A program made the translations under genes and the position numbers. Shown piece by piece: positions 51,601 through 58,043 of a stretch of DNA of 64,000 bases. Location of the stretch: NCBI GenBank assembly GCA_050283925.1, contig JBNOAI010000009.1, positions 186,001 to 250,000 of the forward strand. Direction: 5' to 3'. Under the pieces are notes generated by a model that was given only the letters and a program-made list of their open reading frames with translations, was not told where the DNA came from and ran no database searches. The first letter of the stretch is position 1. Every line of letters begins with the position of its first letter. This DNA is from ZC4RG25 sp023428365 (GTDB taxonomy: Bacteria; Pseudomonadota; Alphaproteobacteria; Rhizobiales; Hyphomicrobiaceae).

Positions 51601-52124
51601 TCGGCAAGCTGGACAATGAAGCGCGCGAGCTGCTGTTCATCGAGCGTCGCCTCGCGCAGACGCTTGATCTCGTCGGCCGGCAGAACTTCGGCCGTGTCCA
51701 GAAGACGCCGCGTCAGGCGCGCCAGGGAGCTTTCACCCGGCTCGTCCGGATTGTAGGGCTTTTCCAATGAATTGATGAGCCGCCGCAAATAATAGTCGGC
51801 GTAGCTGGCAACATCGGGCGTCATCTGGGCATAGCCGAAATAGGCCTTGCCCTTGCGATGCGCGCCAGTCCTCAGCGCCCGGAGAAGGTGTGTCTTCCCA
51901 GCGCCCGATTGGCCATGAAACAGCAGAATGCGGGCCTGCGTATTCGACCCACGCCCCGCGGTGATAGCCTCAAGCAGGTCATTGAACTTCTGACGCGCCT
52001 TCTTGTGCACCTGCTCGACATCGACCGGGTCGGCACGCCAGATGTCGTCCTCCCAGGTGATGGAGTGCTCAAACGCCGCCGCCAGTCCATCAACGGACGG
52101 CGCGGCTTGCGCATTCGCCTGCAT
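48627..52124 (-). CDS. Dual ATPase: N-terminal AAA+ module fused to C-terminal HerA/DUF87-like ATPase
   Basis: A 1165-residue protein. Residues 71-78 form a first P-loop (GQSGAGKT) with a Walker B-like VFCIDQVED (D263), an ORC/KAP-type AAA+ module reaching to about 395. A middle alpha/beta region (about 450-625) and a proline-rich linker (about 630-700) follow. The C-terminal ATPase has P-loop GGSGSGKT (767-774), IDRKGDL, Walker B VVMFDEADLYIPA (D1025, E1026) and the LATQSPGDLDYKSRD motif, as in HerA/VirB4-type translocases. The ATG at 52124 has GGAGA 11 bases ahead; an upstream GTG (52160) is an alternative. It follows its partner gene by 43 bases, and the pair has no other companions. Function unknown; ATP-driven DNA handling is inferred. 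Confidence 0.85.
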   Translation of the reverse strand: MQANAQAAPSVDGLAAAFEHSITWEDDIWRADPVDVEQVHKKARQKFNDLLEAITAGRGSNTQARILLFHGQSGAGKTHLLRALRTGAHRKGKAYFGYAQMTPDVASYADYYLRRLINSLEKPYNPDEPGESSLARLTRRLLDTAEVLPADEIKRLREATLDEQQLARFIVQLADDVVASPAFADQELDINVVRALLYLQRSDPRIDQRIRQYLYGRPLNELSQSAVAALDPNTGDGRAFEIIEALGRIMWTVERAALVFCIDQVEDLRFFEDAEERFQKAVRDLIQIANRLPTSIVLISCLEDFYGQVRGVLAQSYIDRIEKSGPVALLESRTPEEARLIIAKRLEHEAETNAGGLSFPDASAFFGPQFFEEFGGLSTRRLLEHAQGRLRAQQAGGADEPDDEAEPAHANAGFISTLAAALGFAPNNDEPSPEPVSDLDFRDMWNRFSQASEAEIPSHDQELMDVLVATLGLARDEWGSAIQLDVKRLELADDLPAIDITVRHTSGQGAGHSFDARVFLCNRPTQGGGLKRQLDKVLGHMSGRACFMLRASDFPPNKKNQTAQAFRKFRDGGGRSVLVPIPDWERMMMVREFHTHHRYDPGFKRWFEQAKLLSSLIPVVQMLRLDLMGRPVVKAEPRVQPAAMLPVDAPGVSMPADSPVASSDAPEILSGEVLTDSSGPLVPMPPAPGLAEPDKSPRTRWADWIGWGSSSPPEPLPANDDELPLSVILDEGGDNARSIYAGREIGARAKAVTLNRDVLKRHAAVLGGSGSGKTTLALSLIEQLLLRGIPAVLIDRKGDLCSYANPDVWRSNDTEIQERRGEREKLADAIDVAVYTPGRSSGRPISITLLPTGISELPEHEQQLLANLSAAALGDMLHLKNSATHQKQSGTLSVALKILGSRSRTEVTLGDLIYLLEDEDPELTDLTQRMDPSGKIRRDLVAQLDSLRHRNSSLFEGGGENLRMESLLGIGPFARPGRTRLSVIYTGFLGDNENILFWVSQFLSEALRFCQRNPNDELQAVVMFDEADLYIPANSKPATAEPLQSLLKRARSAGLGLMLATQSPGDLDYKSRDQITSWFIGRVREDTALRKLKAAFQSESGLDPAAVLPGQTVGEFHLVQEGLVRSLKAQRSLIMAEQVPFDRIEQLAYETKGQDQKQLPLFDLK

Positions 52125-52167
52125 ATTCAAATCATCTCCCGACACGGGCAAACGCAACACTCCTGCT

Positions 52168-53304
52168 TTAGGTCTCGACGCGCACGAAGTGCCACACGGT
52201 ATTCTTGTAGGCGACGGCAGAGTCCTGAAGGTCTTTCATGCTTTTCTTGTCCTTCAGATCCGCATTTGCCAGCACCACATGACCGGTGCGATGCGCTTCG
52301 GCGAGCATCGCCTTGAATTCGATATCAGTGAGCCCCCATTCGGGGTGCTTCTCCTGCACCACGCTCCACACATGCGAGATGAAGGCCTTCCGATTTCCTG
52401 GCCAACCCTCGGCGCGGGCGCTGGCGGCGGACTGCACGACGTTGGCAAATCCCGCCAAATCCGGGCGCGTGGCTGCCGCCGGACGCGGAGGCAGCTCAGG
52501 TTCAGGCCGCGGCGCCGGCGCAAGCTCCGGAGCGCTGCTGCGAACAACAGCGATGGGCTGCGGGGTGGTCTGCGGCTGGTCTCCCGAAAGCGACCGCGTC
52601 ACAGAGGCGCGGATGATTGCGGTCCGCAACGCATCAGCGTCGATCTGGAAGGCACCGACCTGCTCTGCTGCAAGCGCTGCGACAAGCCGTCCGTCAGTTC
52701 CAAAATCGCGAGGCCGGATTGCAAGCTGTCCTGCGAGAAGACGACCAGCCTTTGGTGCAAGCCCCGTCCGATCACCGAGGCCGCCTTTGAGCTTGTTCCC
52801 GAAGGCCCGCTCCAGCGCCACCGTCGCGAGAGCCTGGCGGAGCTTGGCGGTGCTCGGCGCACCTCGGATTTTCAGCGAGAAGGCCTTCACGAGAATTGCT
52901 GCCCGCAATCCATCGGGCTTCGCCAGCGCCTTCAGGCGCGGAAGCGATGCGCCTTCGAGGCCGAGCACACGCGCGATGATTCGAACATCTCGGATTTCCG
53001 GCCACGTCTTCGGCAGCGGCTTGCCGCCCAACTCGCGCACCAGAAATTCCCGCCCGGCATCTGTGAGTTCAGCCCGGCTGCGCCCGATCACCATTGATCC
53101 ATCAACAACCAGCGCCGTGGTCACACGGGCCAGCGTATCGCGCCATGCCGCCGGCGCGAGTTTGTGCGTAACGTAGGGCGCCAGGTCGCGCGCAAGCTCG
53201 CCCTGAGTGGCACCTGTTTCCCCCGCAGCGCGGGCGAGCACCAGCAAACGAAGCGCCGGTGCGATCGTCTCGGCTCGGATTTCAGACACAGCAGCAGACT
53301 TCAT
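52168..53304 (-). CDS. Partner protein of the AAA+/HerA ATPase, unknown family
   Basis: A 378-residue protein with a perfect AGGAGG 8 bases before its ATG. The N-terminal part (about 1-90) looks like a winged-helix bundle (ETGATQGELARDLAPYV; VDGSMVIGRSRAELTDAGREFL). The middle (95-240) is helical and Lys/Arg-rich. A proline-rich linker (about 250-290) leads to a compact C-terminal domain (about 295-378: GNRKAFISHVWSVVQEKHPEWGL, a helical EFKAMLAEAHRTG segment, and WHFVRVE at the end). No nuclease, protease or nucleotide-binding motif is visible. It is the first gene of a two-gene operon and is likely the DNA- or target-binding partner of the ATPase. Confidence 0.75.
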   Translation of the reverse strand: MKSAAVSEIRAETIAPALRLLVLARAAGETGATQGELARDLAPYVTHKLAPAAWRDTLARVTTALVVDGSMVIGRSRAELTDAGREFLVRELGGKPLPKTWPEIRDVRIIARVLGLEGASLPRLKALAKPDGLRAAILVKAFSLKIRGAPSTAKLRQALATVALERAFGNKLKGGLGDRTGLAPKAGRLLAGQLAIRPRDFGTDGRLVAALAAEQVGAFQIDADALRTAIIRASVTRSLSGDQPQTTPQPIAVVRSSAPELAPAPRPEPELPPRPAAATRPDLAGFANVVQSAASARAEGWPGNRKAFISHVWSVVQEKHPEWGLTDIEFKAMLAEAHRTGHVVLANADLKDKKSMKDLQDSAVAYKNTVWHFVRVET

Positions 53305-53731
53305 TACTTCGACCTCCTGGTCAGTCCAGGACGCGAATCACCGGAGAACGCTTTGATTTTGATGAACCCCGCCGCTGTGCCAAGGTCAAATCTCATATGC
53401 AAGGGCAAAACCGGCATAAAGTTGCCCAATGCAACACAGATCTGTGGACGCTTGCGGCTTGAGATGATGCCCTACTGACGGCCTGCGCGGGTAATCTTCC
53501 ACGATTCGAGCGCCTTGTGCGCTCACCTCATGATCCCGCCGCCTCTTTGCCCAACTGCCGACACGGTCATCATGGCATCATCCCTGCGCTGACTTCACGA
53601 TCAAAGGGCACTTCTGACAGCGGGCACCGGCCCGAGACCCTGCTTGGCTCCCTAAGATCCGTTGGCGTTAACAATCCATTTACCCCTTTCAGCAATCCTG
53701 AAGCGGGTCCGCTACCGGCGGGAGTTACCGG
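53305..53731. other. Divergent intergenic region
   Basis: 427 bases between the divergent partner gene and the CAP-domain lipoprotein gene. Apart from the ribosome binding site of the partner gene and a CtrA-like site at 53668, I see no gene, RNA or strong repeat. It should hold both promoters. Confidence 0.5.
53668..53682 (+). promoter_or_regulatory. Possible CtrA binding site
   Basis: TTAACAATCCATTTA matches TTAA-N7-TTAA, the alphaproteobacterial CtrA motif, with one mismatch in the second half. It is about 50 bases before the ATG of the CAP-domain lipoprotein gene, a sensible promoter position. One-mismatch sites also occur by chance. Confidence 0.35.
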
Positions 53732-54385
53732 ATGTATCGCGTCGCGCTTTCTGCCTTTTTCATAACTGTGCTGACTGGCTGCAGCCTCGGCAGCTCCAAT
53801 CCGCTCACGCTGGGATTCGGCGGAGCTGGAACCAACGCCGGCTCCGGCGGCAGCATGGCGCTCGGCGACGAGACGCCGTTGCGACCAGCGTCCTCAAACA
53901 CCCAGGTTGCCAGCCTTCAGGATAACGCTCCGCGCGGCTCGTATGAAAAGGCCAAGAGCGGCGCACTCGCATCGCGCGACTATACTGCGACCAAGCTCGA
54001 CGCCGAAAAGGCGCGTGATCTGATCAATGCCTACCGCAAGGAAAAGGGCCTGAAGCCGCTGCGGATCAATATGGAATTGACCAACGCGGCCAAGGCGCAC
54101 TCACGCGATCTCGCCCGCTGGGACCGCATTTCCCATTTTGGATCGGACGGTTCCAATCCCTGGGATCGCGTGAAGCGGACCGGCTACAACGCCCGTCTCG
54201 CGGCGGAAAACGTCGGTACGGGCCAAGTCAGCATCGAAGAGGTCATCAAGGGCTGGAAGGCCAGCGAGGGTCATAACAAGAACCTGCTGATGCGTGACGC
54301 GCAGCATATGGGCATCGCGCTGGTACAGGACCCACGCACCGAATTCAAAACCTTCTGGACCTTGGTTCTCGGCTCCTCGTCCTAA
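53732..54385 (+). CDS. CAP-domain (SCP/YkwD-like) lipoprotein
   Basis: A 217-residue lipoprotein: signal MYRVALSAFFITVLTGC with Cys17 lipidation, a Gly/Ser-rich linker, then a CAP domain (about 85-215) with LINAYRKEKGLKPLRINMEL, AAKAHSRDLARWDRISHFGS, GYNARLAAENV and WKASEGHNKNLL, the His/Glu cluster of the family. Bacterial CAP proteins act at the surface or periplasm; their activity is unsettled. It is a single gene with a possible CtrA site in its promoter region. Confidence 0.88.
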   Translation: MYRVALSAFFITVLTGCSLGSSNPLTLGFGGAGTNAGSGGSMALGDETPLRPASSNTQVASLQDNAPRGSYEKAKSGALASRDYTATKLDAEKARDLINAYRKEKGLKPLRINMELTNAAKAHSRDLARWDRISHFGSDGSNPWDRVKRTGYNARLAAENVGTGQVSIEEVIKGWKASEGHNKNLLMRDAQHMGIALVQDPRTEFKTFWTLVLGSSS

Positions 54386-54429
54386 ATTCCTTCCAACCAA
54401 ACGTCGTGCGCGCTGCCAGTATTGGGGGA

Positions 54430-54666
54430 TCAAAACTCCAGGACGTCAGAGCCCCCCAGGAGCCGCGCACGTTCGCGCTGCCTGACAGCCTCCGCGACAC
54501 CTGCCCACGCCCAGGAACGGCCGACGTCGCCACTCTGATTGTGGAAAGCCGAGAAGAATTCGGCCACATCGACCGCATGTAACCCATGCCGCGACTCGAG
54601 AACGGCTGCGAGCGCCTCGACTTCAGCAAAGCCCGGCGTGATGTCGTCTTTCGAAGTGCAGTGCAA
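54430..54666 (-). CDS. Small hypothetical protein
   Basis: A 78-residue frame with a TTG start: MHCTSKDDITPGFAEVEALAAV followed by SRHGLHAVDVAEFFSAFHNQ and GDVGRSWAWAGVAEAVRQRE. The composition looks like a real small helical protein, and I recall similar short Hyphomicrobiales proteins, but no ATG or GTG exists in the frame and only GGGA precedes the TTG. It lies in the 465-base gap between the CAP lipoprotein and the next exported protein. Confidence 0.4.
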   Translation of the reverse strand: MHCTSKDDITPGFAEVEALAAVLESRHGLHAVDVAEFFSAFHNQSGDVGRSWAWAGVAEAVRQRERARLLGGSDVLEF

Positions 54667-54850
54667 TGTACTATTCCCACGTTCAACCGATTACCGCGGT
54701 CAAAAAGCAAGATTGATGCCAGCTTTGCCTACCACCTGAGATTGAGTAGGTATCGTTCGCGGACCTTGTGAGATATGGTTGACGCGGCTTGGATCCGACG
54801 CATTCGCCTGATACCTTGACTTCATCGCTTCGGTGTCGATGAGGTTCGAC

Positions 54851-55117
54851 ATGTCTTCGCACATATCGTGGCGGGCTCGGTCCGCGAGCGTGGCGCTCGG
54901 CGCGTTGCTCGCCTGTGTATCAGCGCCTCCCGGAATCGCACAAGGTAGCGATAGTCCGTCGGCGGCCCCACCCGCATCATCTCATAATGAAGCACAACCG
55001 TCGGGTGAACAGGACACGACGAGTAAGTCCCCGCCATCGAGCACTGAAGCCCCAGCCGTCGCACCATTGCCGGGCTGCAGGCTACAGAACGACAAGAAGC
55101 TGGATCTGATCGTCTGA
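54851..55117 (+). CDS. Small exported protein, Ser/Pro-rich
   Basis: An 88-residue exported protein with signal peptide SVALGALLACVSAPPGIAQ, a disordered Ser/Pro/Ala-rich middle and a conserved-looking end LPGCRLQNDKKLDLIV with one cysteine. GAGG lies 7 bases before the ATG at 54851; an in-frame ATG at 54833 would spoil the signal peptide. No function known. It converges with the carboxypeptidase gene (59 bases). Confidence 0.7.
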   Translation: MSSHISWRARSASVALGALLACVSAPPGIAQGSDSPSAAPPASSHNEAQPSGEQDTTSKSPPSSTEAPAVAPLPGCRLQNDKKLDLIV

Positions 55118-55176
55118 TCGATTAAGCGCCGGGCGGCCCCGTCGCAGTCGGTCTGCGCTCCAGCGTGAGAACTGAG

Positions 55177-56250
55177 CTACTGCGTCTTGGCAGTCGAGCG
55201 CGCTTCCGCAGTTGCAGCGCTCTTTCGCGCAGGTGACTGCGTTGCCCCTGCAGCCGGAGATGCGGTCGTTGTCCCGGACTTTACCACCGCAGGCTTTTTC
55301 GTGGGAGACTTACCCACCTCTTTGCTCTTTTTACGAGCGACCCGGGCGCGCGGATTGCAGCCCCAGGACGTCACGGAGGACCGGACGCTGATCACCGACC
55401 GCGCATCGCGCTGAACCGGCATCGCGTCCAAAGTCGGACTATTGAACAGCACCTTCCAACCGTAGTTCATGAATCCATGGTCGAGCAGACTGGCTGCACG
55501 GAGTGATCGTTCGTGCCCCGAGCTTTCTCCCAAAACAACAGCCATCAGCTGACGACCGTCGCGCGTTGCGCTGGCCACGACGTTGAAGCCAGAGTCACAA
55601 ATGAAGCCGGTTTTGAGCCCGTCAGCGCCCTCGTACCGGGTCAGAAGTCCATTGTGCGTGACCAGCCGCTGCTTGCCGATCCGCATGTCGGAGGACGCCC
55701 AGCGCTCGCGATGTTCGGGGAAGTCGCGCATCACCGCCATGGACAGGCGCGCCAGGTCGCGCGCCGTCGTCACCTGTTCCGGTGCCGGAAGCCCATGCGG
55801 GTTGACGAAATACGTACGCTCCATTCCGAGCCGCTTCGCCGTCGCGTTCATCCTGTCGACGAAAGCCTGTTCGCTACCGCCAACAGCCTCCGCCAGCATG
55901 ACGGCAACGTCATTCGCCGACTTCACGATGAGAGCCTGAAGCCCCAGCTCGACGCTCATCTGTCCGCCGACCGGCAGGCCGACCTTGCTTGGCGGCTGAG
56001 CGTGAGCGGCCTCGCTGGTCGTGATCATGCCGTCGAGCTTGATGGTGCCGGCCTTCAAGGCCTCGAACACGATATAGGCCGTCATGATCTTGGTGAGGGA
56101 GGCCGGATGCCACTGATCGTCGGCATCCTCGGCGTAGAGAACCTTGCCGTTCGCGGGATCGAACAACAGTGTCGGTCCGGCCGATGCGCTGGCAGATGCA
56201 ATGAGGCTGCACAACAGCACAACGAAGGTCGTCCGGATCACCGTCATCAT
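55177..56250 (-). CDS. D-alanyl-D-alanine carboxypeptidase (PBP5/6-type)
   Basis: A 357-residue exported S11 peptidase that trims the terminal D-Ala of peptidoglycan stem peptides. The signal peptide (VIRTTFVVLLCSLIASASASAG) is followed by SLTK (Ser51, Lys54), the SAN triad (VKSANDVAV) and KTG (GLKTGFICDSG). Instead of the PBP5 stalk and amphipathic helix, the C-terminus is a Lys/Ala/Thr-rich disordered tail, so membrane binding may differ. The ATG at 56250 (or 56247) is chosen; the frame continues upstream through tRNA-Leu, which cannot be part of the protein. Confidence 0.92.
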   Translation of the reverse strand: MMTVIRTTFVVLLCSLIASASASAGPTLLFDPANGKVLYAEDADDQWHPASLTKIMTAYIVFEALKAGTIKLDGMITTSEAAHAQPPSKVGLPVGGQMSVELGLQALIVKSANDVAVMLAEAVGGSEQAFVDRMNATAKRLGMERTYFVNPHGLPAPEQVTTARDLARLSMAVMRDFPEHRERWASSDMRIGKQRLVTHNGLLTRYEGADGLKTGFICDSGFNVVASATRDGRQLMAVVLGESSGHERSLRAASLLDHGFMNYGWKVLFNSPTLDAMPVQRDARSVISVRSSVTSWGCNPRARVARKKSKEVGKSPTKKPAVVKSGTTTASPAAGATQSPARKSAATAEARSTAKTQ

Positions 56251-56348
56251 TCCGCCCCGCCTCTCTTTCCGGTCAGCATAGTGCCAGATTCGGCGGAATC
56301 GGCGCTGTACTTGAAACAGATGATCGTCAAGCGTCCATCGCGGGCACA

Positions 56349-56435
56349 ATGGTGCCCCAGGCCCGACTCGAACGGGCACTCCCTTGCGGGAACCAGATTT
56401 TGAGTCTGGCGCGTCTACCGGTTCCGCCACTGGGG
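56349..56435 (-). tRNA. tRNA-Leu (anticodon CAA)
   Basis: An 87-base class II tRNA on the minus strand with encoded CCA. Acceptor GCCCCAG pairs with CTGGGGC. The anticodon arm CCAGA-CTCAAAA-TCTGG gives CAA. A long variable arm (TTCCCGCAAGGGAG) and the T arm GCCCG-TTCGAGT-CGGGC complete it. The gene lies 98 bases before the carboxypeptidase gene on the same strand. Confidence 0.97.
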
Positions 56436-56461
56436 CATAGTGCCCTGCTTCGTGTGCCGCG

Positions 56462-56489
56462 ATCATAGTCAGGAACCTGGTGCCGTCAA
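56462..56489 (-). promoter_or_regulatory. Sigma-70 type promoter of tRNA-Leu
   Basis: Minus-strand TTGACG (56489-56484) and TATGAT (56467-56462) are separated by 16 bases, and the -10 lies 26 bases before the tRNA start. Both hexamers are close to consensus and the spacing suits a stable-RNA promoter. Confidence 0.6.
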
Positions 56490-56633
56490 CGCGGGAAGCC
56501 AGGAAACCTTCAACCGCGTCAATCCGGCACCGGAAACCCTGTTTACCCTTGACTGACAGGAACCGGCCACGCCCTCCTAGGGTTTACAGGCGCAGTCATC
56601 CCGGCTGCCATAGGCCTACCAGGGAGCTTCCCG

Positions 56634-57683
56634 TTGGGCACCCCCGTTCCACCTGCCGACCCCGCGCAGTCCGACTACTACTTCTTTCGCCGCGTCATGG
56701 TGCTCGCAGCTCTGCTAGCCCTGGCTGGTTTGATATGGGCCATGTCGGACGTGTTGCTGCTGGTGTTCGCCGCCGTTCTCTTCGCTGTCATCTTGCGTGC
56801 CCTGGCCGACCCGCTGGTCCAGAAACTCGGCCTGAGCGACGGCGCCTCGCTCTGCTTTGCGGCCCTTGGGATTCTGATTGTTTTAGGCGGCGGCATTTTC
56901 TTATTCGGCACGCAGATCAGCGCTCAGCTCACTGAGCTGTTCCAAATGCTACCCAAGGCTGCTGAAACCGTCATGACTCGCCTTGGCGTGGACGGTCGGA
57001 ATGACCTTCTCTCCGGCACCGCAATCGGCAACCTGATCTCCACCGCATACACTTGGGCTACGACGGTCGTATCGGTGCTTGCGGGCATCCTGATCGTCGT
57101 CTTCGGCGGCGTCTACCTCGCGACCGACCCAGCAAAGTATCGCCACGGCCTGATCATGCTGTTTCCACCTCACTTCCAGCCGCAAATCTCGGCCACTATC
57201 GATGACTCCGGACGGGCATTGCGGCTATGGCTGACGGCGCAGTTCATCGCCATGATCATAGTCGGTGGACTGACAGCCATTGGGCTTTGGCTGATTGGAT
57301 TGCCGTCGTGGCTGGCACTTGGCCTGATCGCAGGGCTGGCGGAGTTCATTCCCGTTGTCGGCCCGATCGCATCTGCGGTTCCGGGGCTGCTTATCGCGGC
57401 CCCGCTCGGCCTTCACATGGTCGTATGGGTGCTTGCCGTCTACATCATCGTCCAGCAGGCGGAATCGAACCTCATCATGCCGCTGCTGGTCGGTCAGGCC
57501 GTAGACATTCCGCCCGCGCTTGGCCTCTTCGCGACCATTGGATTGAGCGTGCTATTTGGACCGTTAGGATTGCTGCTGGCTTTCCCTCTCACCGTCGTCG
57601 CCGTCGTCGCTGTTCGCCGCCTCTACATTCACGACATGCTTGGCGAGGACGTCAAAATCATGGGCGAGAAGAAGAAAGGCTGA
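56634..57683 (+). CDS. AI-2E family transporter (PerM/TqsA-like permease)
   Basis: A 349-residue integral membrane protein with eight or so helices. Residues near 20-90 form the first hairpin (VMVLAALLALAGLIWAMSDVLLLVFAAVLFAVIL), a soluble loop follows, and the later conserved block has LPSWLALGLIAGLAEFIPVVGPIASAVPGLL and ESNLIMPLLVGQAVDIPPALGLFATI. The family was named for quorum-signal export but many members are Na+/H+ or efflux carriers; the substrate here is unknown. TTG start at 56634 with AGGGAG about 7 bases ahead. Its TGA is back-to-back with the stop of the next gene. Confidence 0.9.
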   Translation: MGTPVPPADPAQSDYYFFRRVMVLAALLALAGLIWAMSDVLLLVFAAVLFAVILRALADPLVQKLGLSDGASLCFAALGILIVLGGGIFLFGTQISAQLTELFQMLPKAAETVMTRLGVDGRNDLLSGTAIGNLISTAYTWATTVVSVLAGILIVVFGGVYLATDPAKYRHGLIMLFPPHFQPQISATIDDSGRALRLWLTAQFIAMIIVGGLTAIGLWLIGLPSWLALGLIAGLAEFIPVVGPIASAVPGLLIAAPLGLHMVVWVLAVYIIVQQAESNLIMPLLVGQAVDIPPALGLFATIGLSVLFGPLGLLLAFPLTVVAVVAVRRLYIHDMLGEDVKIMGEKKKG

Positions 57684-58025
57684 TCAGTTCCAGCTATACG
57701 TAACGCGACCGGTCCCGTGCCGATGCTCGGTCACGTTTACATGATCGCCGACGTGCGGCTCGCGCGACTTGAGAGCGAAGACCTGGATATGCTTGCCGTT
57801 ATCCAGCGTCAGATCAACCGCCACGGCACTGCTCGCACCCTTTACGGCTGGAACGCTAACCTGATCCACGCGTCCAGCAATGCGATGATCTTCCACCCGG
57901 GCATCGAGATCGGTGAGGAACAGCATGCCGGCAACACCGACAACAGCCGCAAGCGCCAGCGCGCCGATCTTCAAACGTCGCCGCCGCAGCTCCCAATCCA
58001 GCTTCCGCTTTGTCTCGACACGCAT
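57684..58025 (-). CDS. Small membrane-anchored protein
   Basis: A 113-residue protein starting MRVETKRKLDWELRRRRLK, then a single membrane helix (IGALALAAVVGVAGMLFL, about 20-37), then a beta-rich C-terminal part (AVAVDLTLDNGKHIQVFALKSREPHVGDHVNVTEHRH) probably in the periplasm. AAGG is 8 bases upstream. It lies 18 bases downstream of ethylmalonyl-CoA mutase on the same strand and may be co-transcribed, but a linked function is not evident. Its stop abuts that of the AI-2E transporter. Confidence 0.75.
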   Translation of the reverse strand: MRVETKRKLDWELRRRRLKIGALALAAVVGVAGMLFLTDLDARVEDHRIAGRVDQVSVPAVKGASSAVAVDLTLDNGKHIQVFALKSREPHVGDHVNVTEHRHGTGRVTYSWN

Positions 58026-58043
58026 GATATGACCTTCTGCCTA

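Noticed and set aside
56251..56466. N-terminal extension of the carboxypeptidase frame
   Set aside because: The frame runs through the complete tRNA-Leu gene, and the signal peptide begins after it.
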